Of a DNA stretch of 64,000 bases, positions 38,077 to 49,402 are shown in pieces (position 1 is the first letter of the stretch; every line of letters begins with the position of its first letter). The DNA is from Dermacentor variabilis. Lineage: Eukaryota; Arthropoda; Arachnida; Ixodida; Ixodidae. The translations under genes were made by a program, and so were the position numbers. The notes beneath the pieces were generated by a model, which saw nothing but the letters and a program-made list of their open reading frames with translations, was not told the origin of the DNA and made no database searches. The DNA lies in NCBI RefSeq assembly GCF_050947875.1, contig NW_027460339.1:1-64000 (forward strand). The letters are read 5' to 3'.

Positions 38077-39655
38077 TCACGTCGTTTGGTAGAAATCCAC
38101 GCGCGCGTTCTGCCAAAAGCACCATTTGTATGCATATCGTGTGGTTTTGCAGAAAACTGCGTCCGCGTCTACCAAAAGATGCATGCGCATGCTTAAAGCG
38201 CGTTTTGGCACAAATCCATGTGCGGGTGCTAAAAAGAGCAGCATCGGCATGCTTTCCACGTCGTTTGGTAGAAATCCACGCGCGCGTTCTGCCAAAAGCA
38301 CCATTTGCATGCATATCGTGTGGTTTTGCAGAAAACTGCGTCCGCGTCTACCAAAAGATGCATGCGCATGCTTAAAACGCGTTTTGGCACAAATCGATGT
38401 GCGGGTGCTAAAAAGAGCAGCATCGGCATGCTTTTCACGTCGTTTGGTAGAAATCCACGCGCGCGTTCTGCCAAAAGCACCATTTGCATGCATATCGTGT
38501 GGTTTTGCAGAAAACTGCGTCCGCGTCTACCAAAAGATGCATGCGCATGCTCAAAACGCGTTTTGGCACAAATCCATGTGCGGGTGCTAAAAAGAGCAGC
38601 ATCGGCGTGCTTTTCACGTCGTTTGGTAGAAATCCACGCGCGCGTTCTGCCAAAAGCACCATTTGCATGCATATCGTGTGGTTTTGCAGAAAACTGCGTC
38701 CGCGTCTACCAAAAGATGCATGCGCATGCTTAAAACGCGTTTTGGCACAAATCCATGTGCGGCTGCTAAAAAGAGCAGCATCGGCATGCTTTTCACGTCG
38801 TTTGGTAGAAATCCACGCGCGCGTTCTGCCAAAAGCACCATTTGAATGCATATCGTGTGGTTTTGCAGAAAACTGCGTCCGCGTCTACCAAAAGATGCAT
38901 GCGCATGCTTAAAACGCGTTTTGGCACAAATCCATGTGCGGGTGCTAAAAAGAGCAGCATCGGCATGCTTTTCACGTCGTTTGGTAGAAATCCACGCGCG
39001 CGTTCTGCCAAAAGCACCATTTGCATGCATATCGTGTGGTTTTGCAGAAAACTGCGTCCGCGTCTACCAAAAGATGCATGCGCATGCTTAAAACGCGTTT
39101 TGGCACAAATCCATGTGCGGGTGCTAAAAAGAGCAGCATCGGCATGCTTTTCACGTCGTTTGGTAGAAATCCACGCGCGCGTTCTGCCAAAAGCACCATT
39201 TGCATGCATATCGTGTGGTTTTGCAGAAAACAGCGTCCGCGTCTACCAAAAGATGCATGTGCATGCTAAAAACGCGTTTTGGCACAAATCCATGTGCGGG
39301 TGCTAAAAAGAGCAGCATCGGCATCCTTTTCACGTCGTTTGGTAGAAATCCACGCGCGCGTTCTGCCAAAAGCACCAATTGCATGCACATTGTGTGGTTT
39401 TGCAGAAAACTGCGTCCGCGTCTACCAAAAGATGCATGCGCATGCTTAAAACGCGTTTTGGCACAAATCCATGTGCGGGTGCTAAAAAGAGCAGCATCGG
39501 CATGCTTTTCACGTCGTTTGGTAGAAATCCACGCGCGCGTTCTGCCAAAAGCACCATTTGCATGCATATCGTGTGGTTTTGCAGAAAACTGCGTCCGCGT
39601 CTACCAAAAGATGCATGCGCATGCTTAAAACGCGTTTTGGCACAAATCCATGTGC
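38077..39655 (+). repeat. 13-monomer-spaced HOR, copy 2
   Basis: Second copy of 35750-37328. At its right edge a G is inserted (GGGG at 39656-39659), and the sequence then resumes one monomer further on in the copy 1 order, skipping the TTTTGTCACA monomer near 37490. The indel and monomer loss at one place mark a likely exchange point. Confidence 0.8.
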
Positions 39656-39804
39656 GGGGTGCTAAAAAGAGCAGCATCGGCATGCTTTTCACGTCGTTTG
39701 GTAGAAATCCACGCGCGCGTTCTGCCAAAAGCACCATTTGCATGCATATCGTGTGGTTTTGCAGAAAACTGCGTCCGCGTCTACCAAAAGATGCATGCGC
39801 ATGC

Positions 39805-40699
39805 TTAAAACGCGTTTTGGCACAAATCCATGTGCGGGTGCTAAAAAGAGCAGCATCGGCATGCTTTTCACGTCGTTTGGTAGAAAACCACGCGCGCGTT
39901 CTGCCAAAACCACCATTTGCATGCATATCGTGTGGTTTTGCAGAAAACTACATCCGCGTCTACCAAAAGATGCATGCGCACACTTAAAACGTGTTTTGGC
40001 ACAAATCAATGTGCGGGTGCTAAGAAGAGCAGCATCGGCATGCTTTTCACGTCGTTTGGTAGAAATCCACGCGCGCGTTCTGCCAAAAGCACCATTTGCA
40101 TGCATATCGTGTGGTTTTGCAGAAAACTGCGTCCGCGTCTACCAAAAGATGCATGCGCATGCTTAAAACGCGTTTTGGCACAAATCCATGTGCGGGTGCT
40201 AAAAAGAGCAGCATCGGCATGCTTTTCACGTCGTTTGGTAGAAATCCACGCGCGCGTTCTGCCAAAAGCACCATTTGCATGCATATCGTGTGGTTTTGCA
40301 GAAAACTGCGTCCGCGTCTACCAAAAGATGCATGCACATGCTTAAAACGCGTTTTGGCACAAATCCATGTGCGGGTGCTAAAAAGAGCAGCATCAGCATG
40401 CTTTTCACGTCGTTTGGTAGAAATCCACGCGCGCATTCTGCCAAAAGCACCATTTGCATGCATATCGTGTGGTTTTGCAGAAAACTGCGTCCGCTTCTAC
40501 CAAAAGATGCATGCGCATGCTTAAAACGCGTTTTGGCACAAATCCATGTGCGGGTGCTAAAAAGAGCAGCATCGGCATGCTTTTCGCGTCGTTTGGTAGA
40601 AATCCACGCGCGCGTTCTGCCAAAAGCACCATTTGCATGCATATCGTGTGGTTTTGCAGAAAATTGCGTCCGCGTCTACCAAAAGATGCATGCGCATGC
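39805..40699 (+). repeat. 5-monomer tandem duplication, unit 1
   Basis: Repeated immediately as 40700-41594 (offset 895 bp, five monomers): AACTACATCC, AAACGTGTTTTGG, CTAAGAAGAG, GCACATGC, GCGCATTCTG, CTTCTACC, TTTTCGCGTCG and AAAATTGCG all recur. A private CACACTT near 39979 distinguishes this unit. Edges are approximate. Confidence 0.75.
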
Positions 40700-41594
40700 T
40701 TAAAACGCGTTTTGGCACAAATCCATGTGCGGGTGCTAAAAAGAGCAGCATCGGCATGCTTTTCACGTCGTTTGGTAGAAAACCACGCGCGCGTTCTGCC
40801 AAAACCACCATTTGCATGCATATCGTGTGGTTTTGCAGAAAACTACATCCGCGTCTACCAAAAGATGCATGCGCATACTTAAAACGTGTTTTGGCACAAA
40901 TCAATGTGCGGGTGCTAAGAAGAGCAGCATCGGCATGCTTTTCACGTCGTTTGGTAGAAATCCACGCGCGCGTTCTGCCAAAAGCACCATTTGCATGCAT
41001 ATCGTGTGGTTTTGCAGAAAACTGCGTCCGCGTCTACCAAAAGATGCATGCGCATGCTTAAAACGCGTTTTGGCACAAATCCATGTGCGGGTGCTAAAAA
41101 GAGCAGCATCGGCATGCTTTTCACGTCGTTTGGTAGAAATCCACGCGCGCGTTCTGCCAAAAGCACCATTTGCATGCATATCGTGTGGTTTTGCAGAAAA
41201 CTGCGTCCGCGTCTACCAAAAGATGCATGCACATGCTTAAAACGCGTTTTGGCACAAATCCATGTGCGGGTGCTAAAAAGAGCAGCATCAGCATGCTTTT
41301 CACGTCGTTTGGTAGAAATCCACGCGCGCATTCTGCCAAAAGCACCATTTGCATGCATATCGTGTGGTTTCGCAGAAAACTGCGTCCGCTTCTACCAAAA
41401 GATGCATGCGCATGCTTAAAACGCGTTTTGGCACAAATCCATGTGCGGGTGCTAAAAAGAGCAGCATCGGCATGCTTTTCGCGTCGTTTGGTAGAAATCC
41501 ACGCGCGCGTTCTGCCAAAAGCACCATTTGCATGCATATCGTGTGGTTTTGCAGAAAATTGCGTCCGCGTCTACCAAAAGATGCATGCGCATGC
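40700..41594 (+). repeat. 5-monomer tandem duplication, unit 2
   Basis: Second unit, with GGTTTCGCAG near 41369 shared with 31.89 kb rather than with unit 1. It is thus also part of the longer match to 31250-32290. Confidence 0.75.
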
Positions 41595-42900
41595 TTAAAA
41601 CGCGTTTTGACACAAATCCATGTGCGGGTGCTAAAAAGAGCAGCATCGGCATGATTTTTACGTCGTTTGGTAGAAATCCACTCGCGGATTCTGCCAAAAG
41701 CACCATTTGCATACATATCGTGTGGTTTTGCAGAAAACTGCGTCCGCGTCTACCAAAAGATGCATGCGCATGCTTAAAGCGCGTTTTGGCACAAATCCAT
41801 GTGCGGGTGCTAAAAAGAGCAGCATCGGCATGCTTTCCACGTCGTTTGGTAGAAATCCACGCGCGCGTTCTGCCAAAAGCACCATTTGCATGCATATCGT
41901 GTGGTTTTGCAGAAAACTGCGTCCGCGTCTACCAAAAGCTGCATGCGCATGCTTAAAACGCGTTTTGGCACAAATCCATGTGCGGGTGCTAAAAAGAGCA
42001 GCATCGGCATGCTTTTCACGTCGTTTGGTAGAAATCCACGCGCGCGTTCTGCCAAAAGCACCATTTGCATGCATATCGTGTGGTTTTGCAGAAAATTGCG
42101 TCCGCGTCTACCAAAAGATGCATGCGCATGCTTAAAACGCGTTTTGGCACAAATCCATGTGCGGGTGCTAAAAAGAGCAGCATCGGCATGCTTTTCACGT
42201 CGTTTGGTAGAAATCCACGCGCGCGTTCTGCCAAAAGCACCATTTGTATGCATATCGTGTGGTTTTGCAGAAAACTGCGTCCGCGTCTACCAAAAGATGC
42301 ATGCGCATGCTTAAAGCGCGTTTTGGCACAAATCCATGTGCGGGTGCTAAAAAGAGCAGCATCGGCATGCTTTCCACGTCGTTTGGTAGAAATCCACGCG
42401 CGCGTTCTGCCAAAAGCACCATTTGCATGCATATCGTGTGGTTTTGCAGAAAACTGCGTCCGCGTCTACCAAAAGATGCATGCGCATGCTTAAAACGCGT
42501 TTTGGCACAAATCCATGTGCGGGTGCTAAAATGAGCAGCATCGGCATGCTTTTCACGTCGTTTGGTAGAAAGCCACGCGCGCGTTCTGCCAAAAGCACCA
42601 TTTGTATGCATATCGTGTGGTTTTGCAGAAAACTGCGTCCGCGTCTACCAAAAGATGCATGCGCATGCTTAAAGCGCGTTTTGGCACAAATCCATGTGCG
42701 GGTGCTAAAAAGAGCAGCATCGGCATGCTTTTCACGTCGTTTGGTAGAAATCCACGCGCGCGTTCTGCCAAAAGCACCATTTGCATGCATACCGTGTGGT
42801 TTTGCAGAAAACTGCGTCCGCGTCTACCAAAAGATGCATGCGCATGCTTAAAACGCGTTTTGGCACAAATCCATGTGCGGGTGCTAAAAAGAGCAGCATC

Positions 42901-44152
42901 GGTATGCTTTTCACGTCGTTTGGTAGAAATCCAGGCGCGCGTTCTGCCAAAAGCACCATTTGCATGCACATCGTGTGGTTTTGCAGAAACTGCGTCCGCG
43001 TATACCAAAAGATGCATGCGCATGCTTAAAACGCGTTTTGGCAGAAATCCTTGTGCGGGTGCTAAAAAGAGCAGCATCGGCATGCTTTTCACGTCGTTTG
43101 GTAGAAATCCACGCGCGCGTTCTGCCAAAAGCACCATTTGCATGCATATCGTGTGGTTTTGCAGAAAACAGCGTCCGCGTCTACCAAAAGATGCATGTGC
43201 ATGCTAAAAACGCGTTTTGGCACAAATCCATGTGCGGGTGCTAAAAAGAGCAGCATCGGCATCCTTTTCACGTCGTTTGGTAGAAATCCACGCGCGCGTT
43301 CTGCCAAAAGCACCATTTGCATGCACATTGTGTGGTTTTGCAGAAAACTGCGTCCGCGTCTACCAAAAGATGCATGCGCATGCTTATAACGCGTTTTGGC
43401 ACAAATCCATGTGCGGGTGCTAAAAAGAGCAGCATCGGCATGCTTTTCACGTCGTTTGGTAGAAATCCACGCGCGCGTTCTGCCAAAAGCACCATTTGCA
43501 TGCATATCGCGTGGTTTTGCAGAAAACTGCGTCCGCGTCTACCAAAAGATGCATGCGCATGCTTAAAACGCGTTTTGGCACAAATCCATGTGCGGGTGCT
43601 AAAAAGAGCAGCATCGGCATGCTTTTCACGTCGTTTGGTAGAAATCCACGCGCGCGTTCTGCCAAAAGCACCATTTGCATGCATATCGTGTGGTTTTGCA
43701 GAAAACTGCGTCCGCGTCTACCAAAAGATGCATGCGCATGCTTAAAACGCGTTTTGGCACAAATCCATGTGCGGGTGCTAAAAAGAGCAGCATCGGCATG
43801 CTTTTCACGTCGTTAGGTAGAAATCCACGCGCGCGTTCTGCCAAAAGCACCATTTGCATGCATATCGTGTGGTTTTGCAGAAAATTGCGTCCGCGTCTAC
43901 CAAAAGATGCATGTGCATGCTAAAAACGCGTTTTGGCACAAATCCATGTGCGGGTGCTAAAAAGAGCAGCATCGGCATCCTTTTCACGTCGTTTGGTAGA
44001 AATCCACGCGCGCGTTCTGCCAAAAGCACCATTTGCATGCACATTGTGTGGTTTTGCAGAAAACTGCGTCCGCGTCTACCAAAAGATGCATGCGCATGCT
44101 TAAAACGCGTTTTGGCACAAATCCATGTGCGGGTGCTAAAAAGAGCAGCATC
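42901..44152 (+). repeat. 7-monomer tandem duplication, unit 1 (1,252 bp)
   Basis: Starts at the rare GGTATGC variant (42901) and is repeated from the same variant at 44153. It contains CGTATACC, GGCAGAAATCC, AAAACAGCG, GGCATCCTTTTC, CTTATAACGCG, CGTTAGGTAG and AAAATTGCG. It is one base short of seven monomers because GCAGAAACTG at 42984-42993 lost one A. Confidence 0.85.
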
Positions 44153-45405
44153 GGTATGCTTTTCACGTCGTTTGGTAGAAATCCAGGCGCGCGTTCTGCC
44201 AAAAGCACCATTTGCATGCACATCGTGTGGTTTTGCAGAAAACTGCGTCCGCGTATACCAAAAGATGCATGCGCATGCTTAAAACGCGTTTTGGCAGAAA
44301 TCCTTGTGCGGGTGCTAAAAAGAGCAGCATCGGCATGCTTTTCACGTCGTTTGGTAGAAATCCACGCGCGCGTTCTGCCAAAAGCACCATTTGCATGCAT
44401 ATCGTGTGGTTTTGCAGAAAACAGCGTCCGCGTCTACCAAAAGATGCATGTGCATGCTAAAAACGCGTTTTGGCACAAATCCATGTGCGGGTGCTAAAAA
44501 GAGCAGCATCGGCATCCTTTTCACGTCGTTTGGTAGAAATCCACGCGCGCGTTCTGCCAAAAGCACCATTTGCATGCACATTGTGTGGTTTTGCAGAAAA
44601 CTGCGTCCGCGTCTACCAAAAGATGCATGCGCATGCTTATAACGCGTTTTGGCACAAATCCATGTGCGGGTGCTAAAAAGAGCAGCATCGGCATGCTTTT
44701 CACGTCGTTTGGTAGAAATCCACGCGCGCGTTCTGCCAAAAGCACCATTTGCATGCATATCGTGTGGTTTTGCAGAAAACTGCGTCCACGTCTACCAAAA
44801 GATGCATGCGCATGCTTAAAACGCGTTTTGGCACAAATCCATGTGCGGGTGCTAAAAAGAGCAGCATCGGCATGCTTTTCACGTCGTTTGGTAGAAATCC
44901 ACGCGCGCGTTCTGCCAAAAGCACCATTTGCATGCATATCGTGTGGTTTTGCAGAAAACTGCGTCCGCGTCTACCAAAAGATGCATGCGCATGCTTAAAA
45001 CGCGTTTTGGCACAAATCCATGTGCGGGTGCTAAAAAGAGCAGCATCGGCATGCTTTTCACGTCGTTAGGTAGAAATCCACGCGCGCGTTCTGCCAAAAG
45101 CACCATTTGCATGCATATCGTGTGGTTTTGCAGAAAATTGCGTCCGCGTCTACCAAAAGATGCATGTGCATGCTAAAAACGCGTTTTGGCACAAATCCAT
45201 GTGCGGGTGCTAAAAAGAGCAGCATCGGCATCCTTTTCACGTCGTTTGGTAGAAATCCACGCGCGCGTTCTGCCAAAAGCACCATTTGCATGCACATTGT
45301 GTGGTTTTGCAGAAAACTGCGTCCGCGTCTACCAAAAGATGCATGCGCATGCTTAAAACGCGTTTTGGCACAAATCCATGTGCGGGTGCTAAAAAGAGCA
45401 GCATC
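44153..45405 (+). repeat. 7-monomer tandem duplication, unit 2 (1,253 bp)
   Basis: Adjacent second unit, with the same marker order as unit 1 and only a few differences (near 43509/44762 and 44788). The single locus at 33.4-34.6 kb has just one such unit, so the duplication arose after the longer block was copied. Confidence 0.85.
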
Positions 45406-47163
45406 GGCATGCTTTTCACGTCGTTTGGTAGAAATCCACGCGCGCGTTCTGCCAAAAGCACCATTTGCATGCATATCGTGTGGTTTTGCAGAAAACTGCG
45501 TCCGCGTCTACCAAAAGATGCATGCGCATGCTTAAAACGCGTTTTGGCACAAATCCATGTGCGGGTGCTAAAAAGAGCAGCATCGGCATGCTTTTCACGT
45601 CGTTTGGTAGAAATCCACGCGCGCGTTCTGCCAAAAGCACCATTTGCATGCATATCGTGTGGTTTTGCAGAAAACTGCGTCCGCGTCTACCAAAAGATGC
45701 ATGCGCATGCTTAAAACGCGTTTTGTCACAAATCCATGTGCGGGTGCTAAAAAGAGCAGCATCGGCATGCTTTTCACGTCGTTTGGTAGAAATCCACGCG
45801 CGCGTTCTGCCAAAAGCACCATTTGCATGCATATCGTGTGGTTTTGCAGAAAACTGCGTCCGCGTCTACCAAAAGATGCATGCGCATGCTTAAAACGCGT
45901 TTTGGCACAAATCCATGTGCGGGTGCTAAAAAGAGCAGCATCGGCATGCTTTTCACGTCGTTTGGTAGAAAGCCACGCGCGCGTTCTGCCAAAAGCACCA
46001 TTTGCATGCATATCGTGTGGTTTTGCAGAAAACTGCGTCCGCGTCTACCAAAAGATGCATGCGCATGCTTAAAACGCGTTTTGTCACAAATCCATGTGCG
46101 GGTGCTAAAAAGAGCAGCATCGGCATGCTTTTCACGTCGTTTGGTAGAAATCCACGCGCGCGTTCTGCCAAAAGCACCATTTGCATGCATATCGTGTGGT
46201 TTTGCAGAAAACTGCGTCCGCGTCTACCAAAAGATGCATGCGCATGCTTAAAACGCGTTTTGGCACAAATCAATGTGCGGGTGCTAAAAAGATCAGCATC
46301 GGCATGCTTTTCACGTCGTTTGGTAGAAATCCACGCGCGCGTTCTGCCAAAAGCACCATTTGCATGCATATCGTGTGGTTTTGCAGAAAACTGCGTCCGC
46401 GTCTACCAAAAGATGCATGCGCATGCTTAAAACGCGTTTTGGCACAAATCCATGTGCGGGTGCTAAAAAGAGCAGCATCGGCATGCTTTTCACGTCGTTT
46501 GGTTGAAATCCACGCGCGCGTTCTGCCAAAAGCACCATTTGCATGCACATCGTGTGGTTTTGCAGAAAACTGCGTCCGCGTCTACCAAAAGATGCATGCG
46601 CATGCTTAAAATGCGTTTTGGCACACATCCATGTGCGGGTGCTAAAAAGAGCAGCATCGGCATGCTTTTAACGTCGTTTGGTAGAAATCCACGCGCGCGT
46701 TCTGCCAAAAGCACCATTTGCATGCATATCGTGTGGTTTTGCAGAAAACTGCGTCCGCGTCTACCGAAACATGCATGCGCATGCTTAAAACGCGTTTTGG
46801 CACAAATCCATGTGCGGGTGCTAAAAAGAGCAGCATCGGCATGCTTTTCACGTCGTTTGGTAGAAATCCACGCGCGCGTTCTGCCAAAAGCACCATTTGC
46901 ATGCATATCGTGTGGTTTTGCAGAAAACTGCGTCCGCGTCTACCAAAAGATTCATGCGCATGCTTAAAACGCGTTTTGGCACAAATCCATGTGCGGGTGC
47001 TAAAAAGAGCAGCATCGGCATGCTTTTCACGTCGTTTGGTAGAAATCCACGCGCGCGTTCTGCCAAAAGCACCATTTGCATGCATATCGTGTGGTTTTGC
47101 AGAAAACTGCGTCCGCGTCTACCAAAAGCTGCATGCGCATGCTTAAAACGCGTTTTGGCACAA

Positions 47164-49158
47164 ATCGATGTGCGGGTGCTAAAAAGAGCAGCATCGGCAT
47201 GCTTTTCACGTCGTTTGGTAGAAATCCACGCGCGCGTTCTGCCAAAAGCACCATTTGCATGCATATCGTGTGGTTTTGCAGAAAACTGCGTCCGCGTCTA
47301 CCAAAAGATGCATGCGCATGCTCAAAACGCGTTTTGGCACAAATCCATGTGCGGGTGCTAAAAAGAGCAGCATCGGCGTGCTTTTCACGTCGTTTGGTAG
47401 AAATCCACGCGCGCGTTCTGCCAAAAGCACCATTTGCATGCATATCGTGTGGTTTTGCAGAAAACTGCGTCCGCGTCTACCAAAAGATGCATGCGCATGC
47501 TTAAAACGCGTTTTGGCACAAATCCATGTGCGGCTGCTAAAAAGAGCAGCATCGGCATGCTTTTCACGTCGTTTGGTAGAAATCCACGCGCGCGTTCTGC
47601 CAAAAGCACCATTTGAATGCATATCGTGTGGTTTTGCAGAAAACTGCGTCCGCGTCTACCAAAAGATGCATGCGCATGCTTAAAACGCGTTTTGGCACAA
47701 ATCCATGTGCGGGTGCTAAAAAGAGCAGCATCGGCATGCTTTTCACGTCGTTTGGTAGAAATCCACGCGCGCGTTCTGCCAAAAGCACCATTTGCATGCA
47801 TATCGTATGGTTTTGCAGAAAACTGCGTCCGCGTCTACCAAAAGATGCATGCGCATGCTTAAAACGCGTTTTGGCACAAATCCATGTGCGGGTGCTAAAA
47901 AGAGCAGCATCGGCATGCTTTTCACGTCGTTTGGTAGAAATCCACGCGCGCGTTCTGCCAAAAGCACCATTTGCATGCATATCGTGTGGTTTTGCAGAAA
48001 ACAGCGTCCGCGTCTACCAAAAGATGCATGTGCATGCTAAAAACGCGTTTTGGCACAAATCCATGTGCGGGTGCTAAAAAGAGCAGCATCGGCATCCTTT
48101 TCACGTCGTTTGGTAGAAATCCACGCGCGCGTTCTGCCAAAAGCACCAATTGCATGCACATTGTGTGGTTTTGCAGAAAACTGCGTCCGCGTCTACCAAA
48201 AGATGCATGCGCATGCTTAAAACGCGTTTTGGCACAAATCCATGTGCGGGTGCTAAAAAGAGCAGCATCGGCATGCTTTTCACGTCGTTTGGTAGAAATC
48301 CACGCGCGCGTTCTGCCAAAAGCACCATTTGCATGCATATCGTGTGGTTTTGCAGAAAACTGCGTCCGCGTCTACCAAAAGATGCATGCGCATGCTTAAA
48401 ACGCGTTTTGGCACAAATCCATGTGCGGGTGCTAAAAAGAGCAGCATCGGCATGCTTTTCACGTCGTTTGGTAGAAATCCACGCGCGCGTTCTGCCAAAA
48501 GCACCATTTGCATGCATATCGTGTGGTTTTGCAGAAAACTGCGTCCGCGTCTACCAAAAGATGCATGCGCATGCTTAAAACGCGTTTTGTCACAAATCCA
48601 TGTGCGGGTGCTAAAAAGAGCAGCATCGGCATGCTTTTCACGTCGTTTGGTAGAAATCCACGCGCGCGTTCTGCCAAAAGCACCATTTGCATGCATATCG
48701 TGTGGTTTTGCAGAAAACTGCGTCCGCGTCTACCAAAAGATGCATGCGCATGCTTAAAACGCGTTTTGGCACAAATCCATGTGCGGGTGCTAAAAAGAGC
48801 AGCATCGGCATGCTTTTCACGTCGTTTGGTAGAAAACCACGCGCGCGTTCTGCCAAAACCACCATTTGCATGCATATCGTGTGGTTTTGCAGAAAACTAC
48901 ATCCGCGTCTACCAAAAGATGCATGCGCATACTTAAAACGTGTTTTGGCACAAATCAATGTGCGGGTGCTAAGAAGAGCAGCATCGGCATGCTTTTCACG
49001 TCGTTTGGTAGAAATCCACGCGCGCGTTCTGCCAAAAGCACCATTTGCATGCATATCGTGTGGTTTTGCAGAAAACTGCGTCCGCGTCTACCAAAAGATG
49101 CATGCGCATGCTTAAAACGCGTTTTGGCACAAATCCATGTGCGGGTGCTAAAAAGAGC
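47164..49158 (+). repeat. Copy of 36066-38060 (about 11 monomers)
   Basis: Offset 11,098 bp (62 monomers). Marker order is the same: AAATCGATG, GCTCAAAACG, CGGCGTGC, GCGGCTGC, CATTTGAATGC, AAAACAGCG, GGCATCCTTTTC, TTTTGTCACA, AACTACATCC, AAACGTGTTTTGG. A private TCGTATGG occurs near 47814. Confidence 0.8.
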
Positions 49159-49402
49159 AGCATCGGCATGCTTTTCACGTCGTTTGGTAGAAATCCACGC
49201 GCGCGTTCTGCCAAAAGCACCATTTGCATGCATATCGTGTGGTTTTGCAGAAAACTGCGTCCGCGTCTACCAAAAGATGCATGCACATGCTTAAAACGCG
49301 TTTTGGCACAAATCCATGTGCGGGTGCTAAAAAGAGCAGCATCAGCATGCTTTTCACGTCGTTTGGTAGAAATCCACGCGCGCATTCTGCCAAAAGCACC
49401 AT

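Larger units (their letters stand above)
31146..49402 (+). repeat. Second HOR domain with its own variants
   Basis: From about 31.15 kb the monomers carry variants not seen elsewhere in the window: CCAAAACCACC with AACTACATCC and AAACGTGTTTTGG, GGCATCCTTTTC, TTAAAGCGCGTT, AAAACAGCG, and CATTTGAATGC. They recur throughout up to about 49.2 kb and then stop. Sequences on both sides resemble the first domain. Within it, blocks of 5, 7, 11, 12 and 13 monomers are reused in different orders. Confidence 0.75.
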
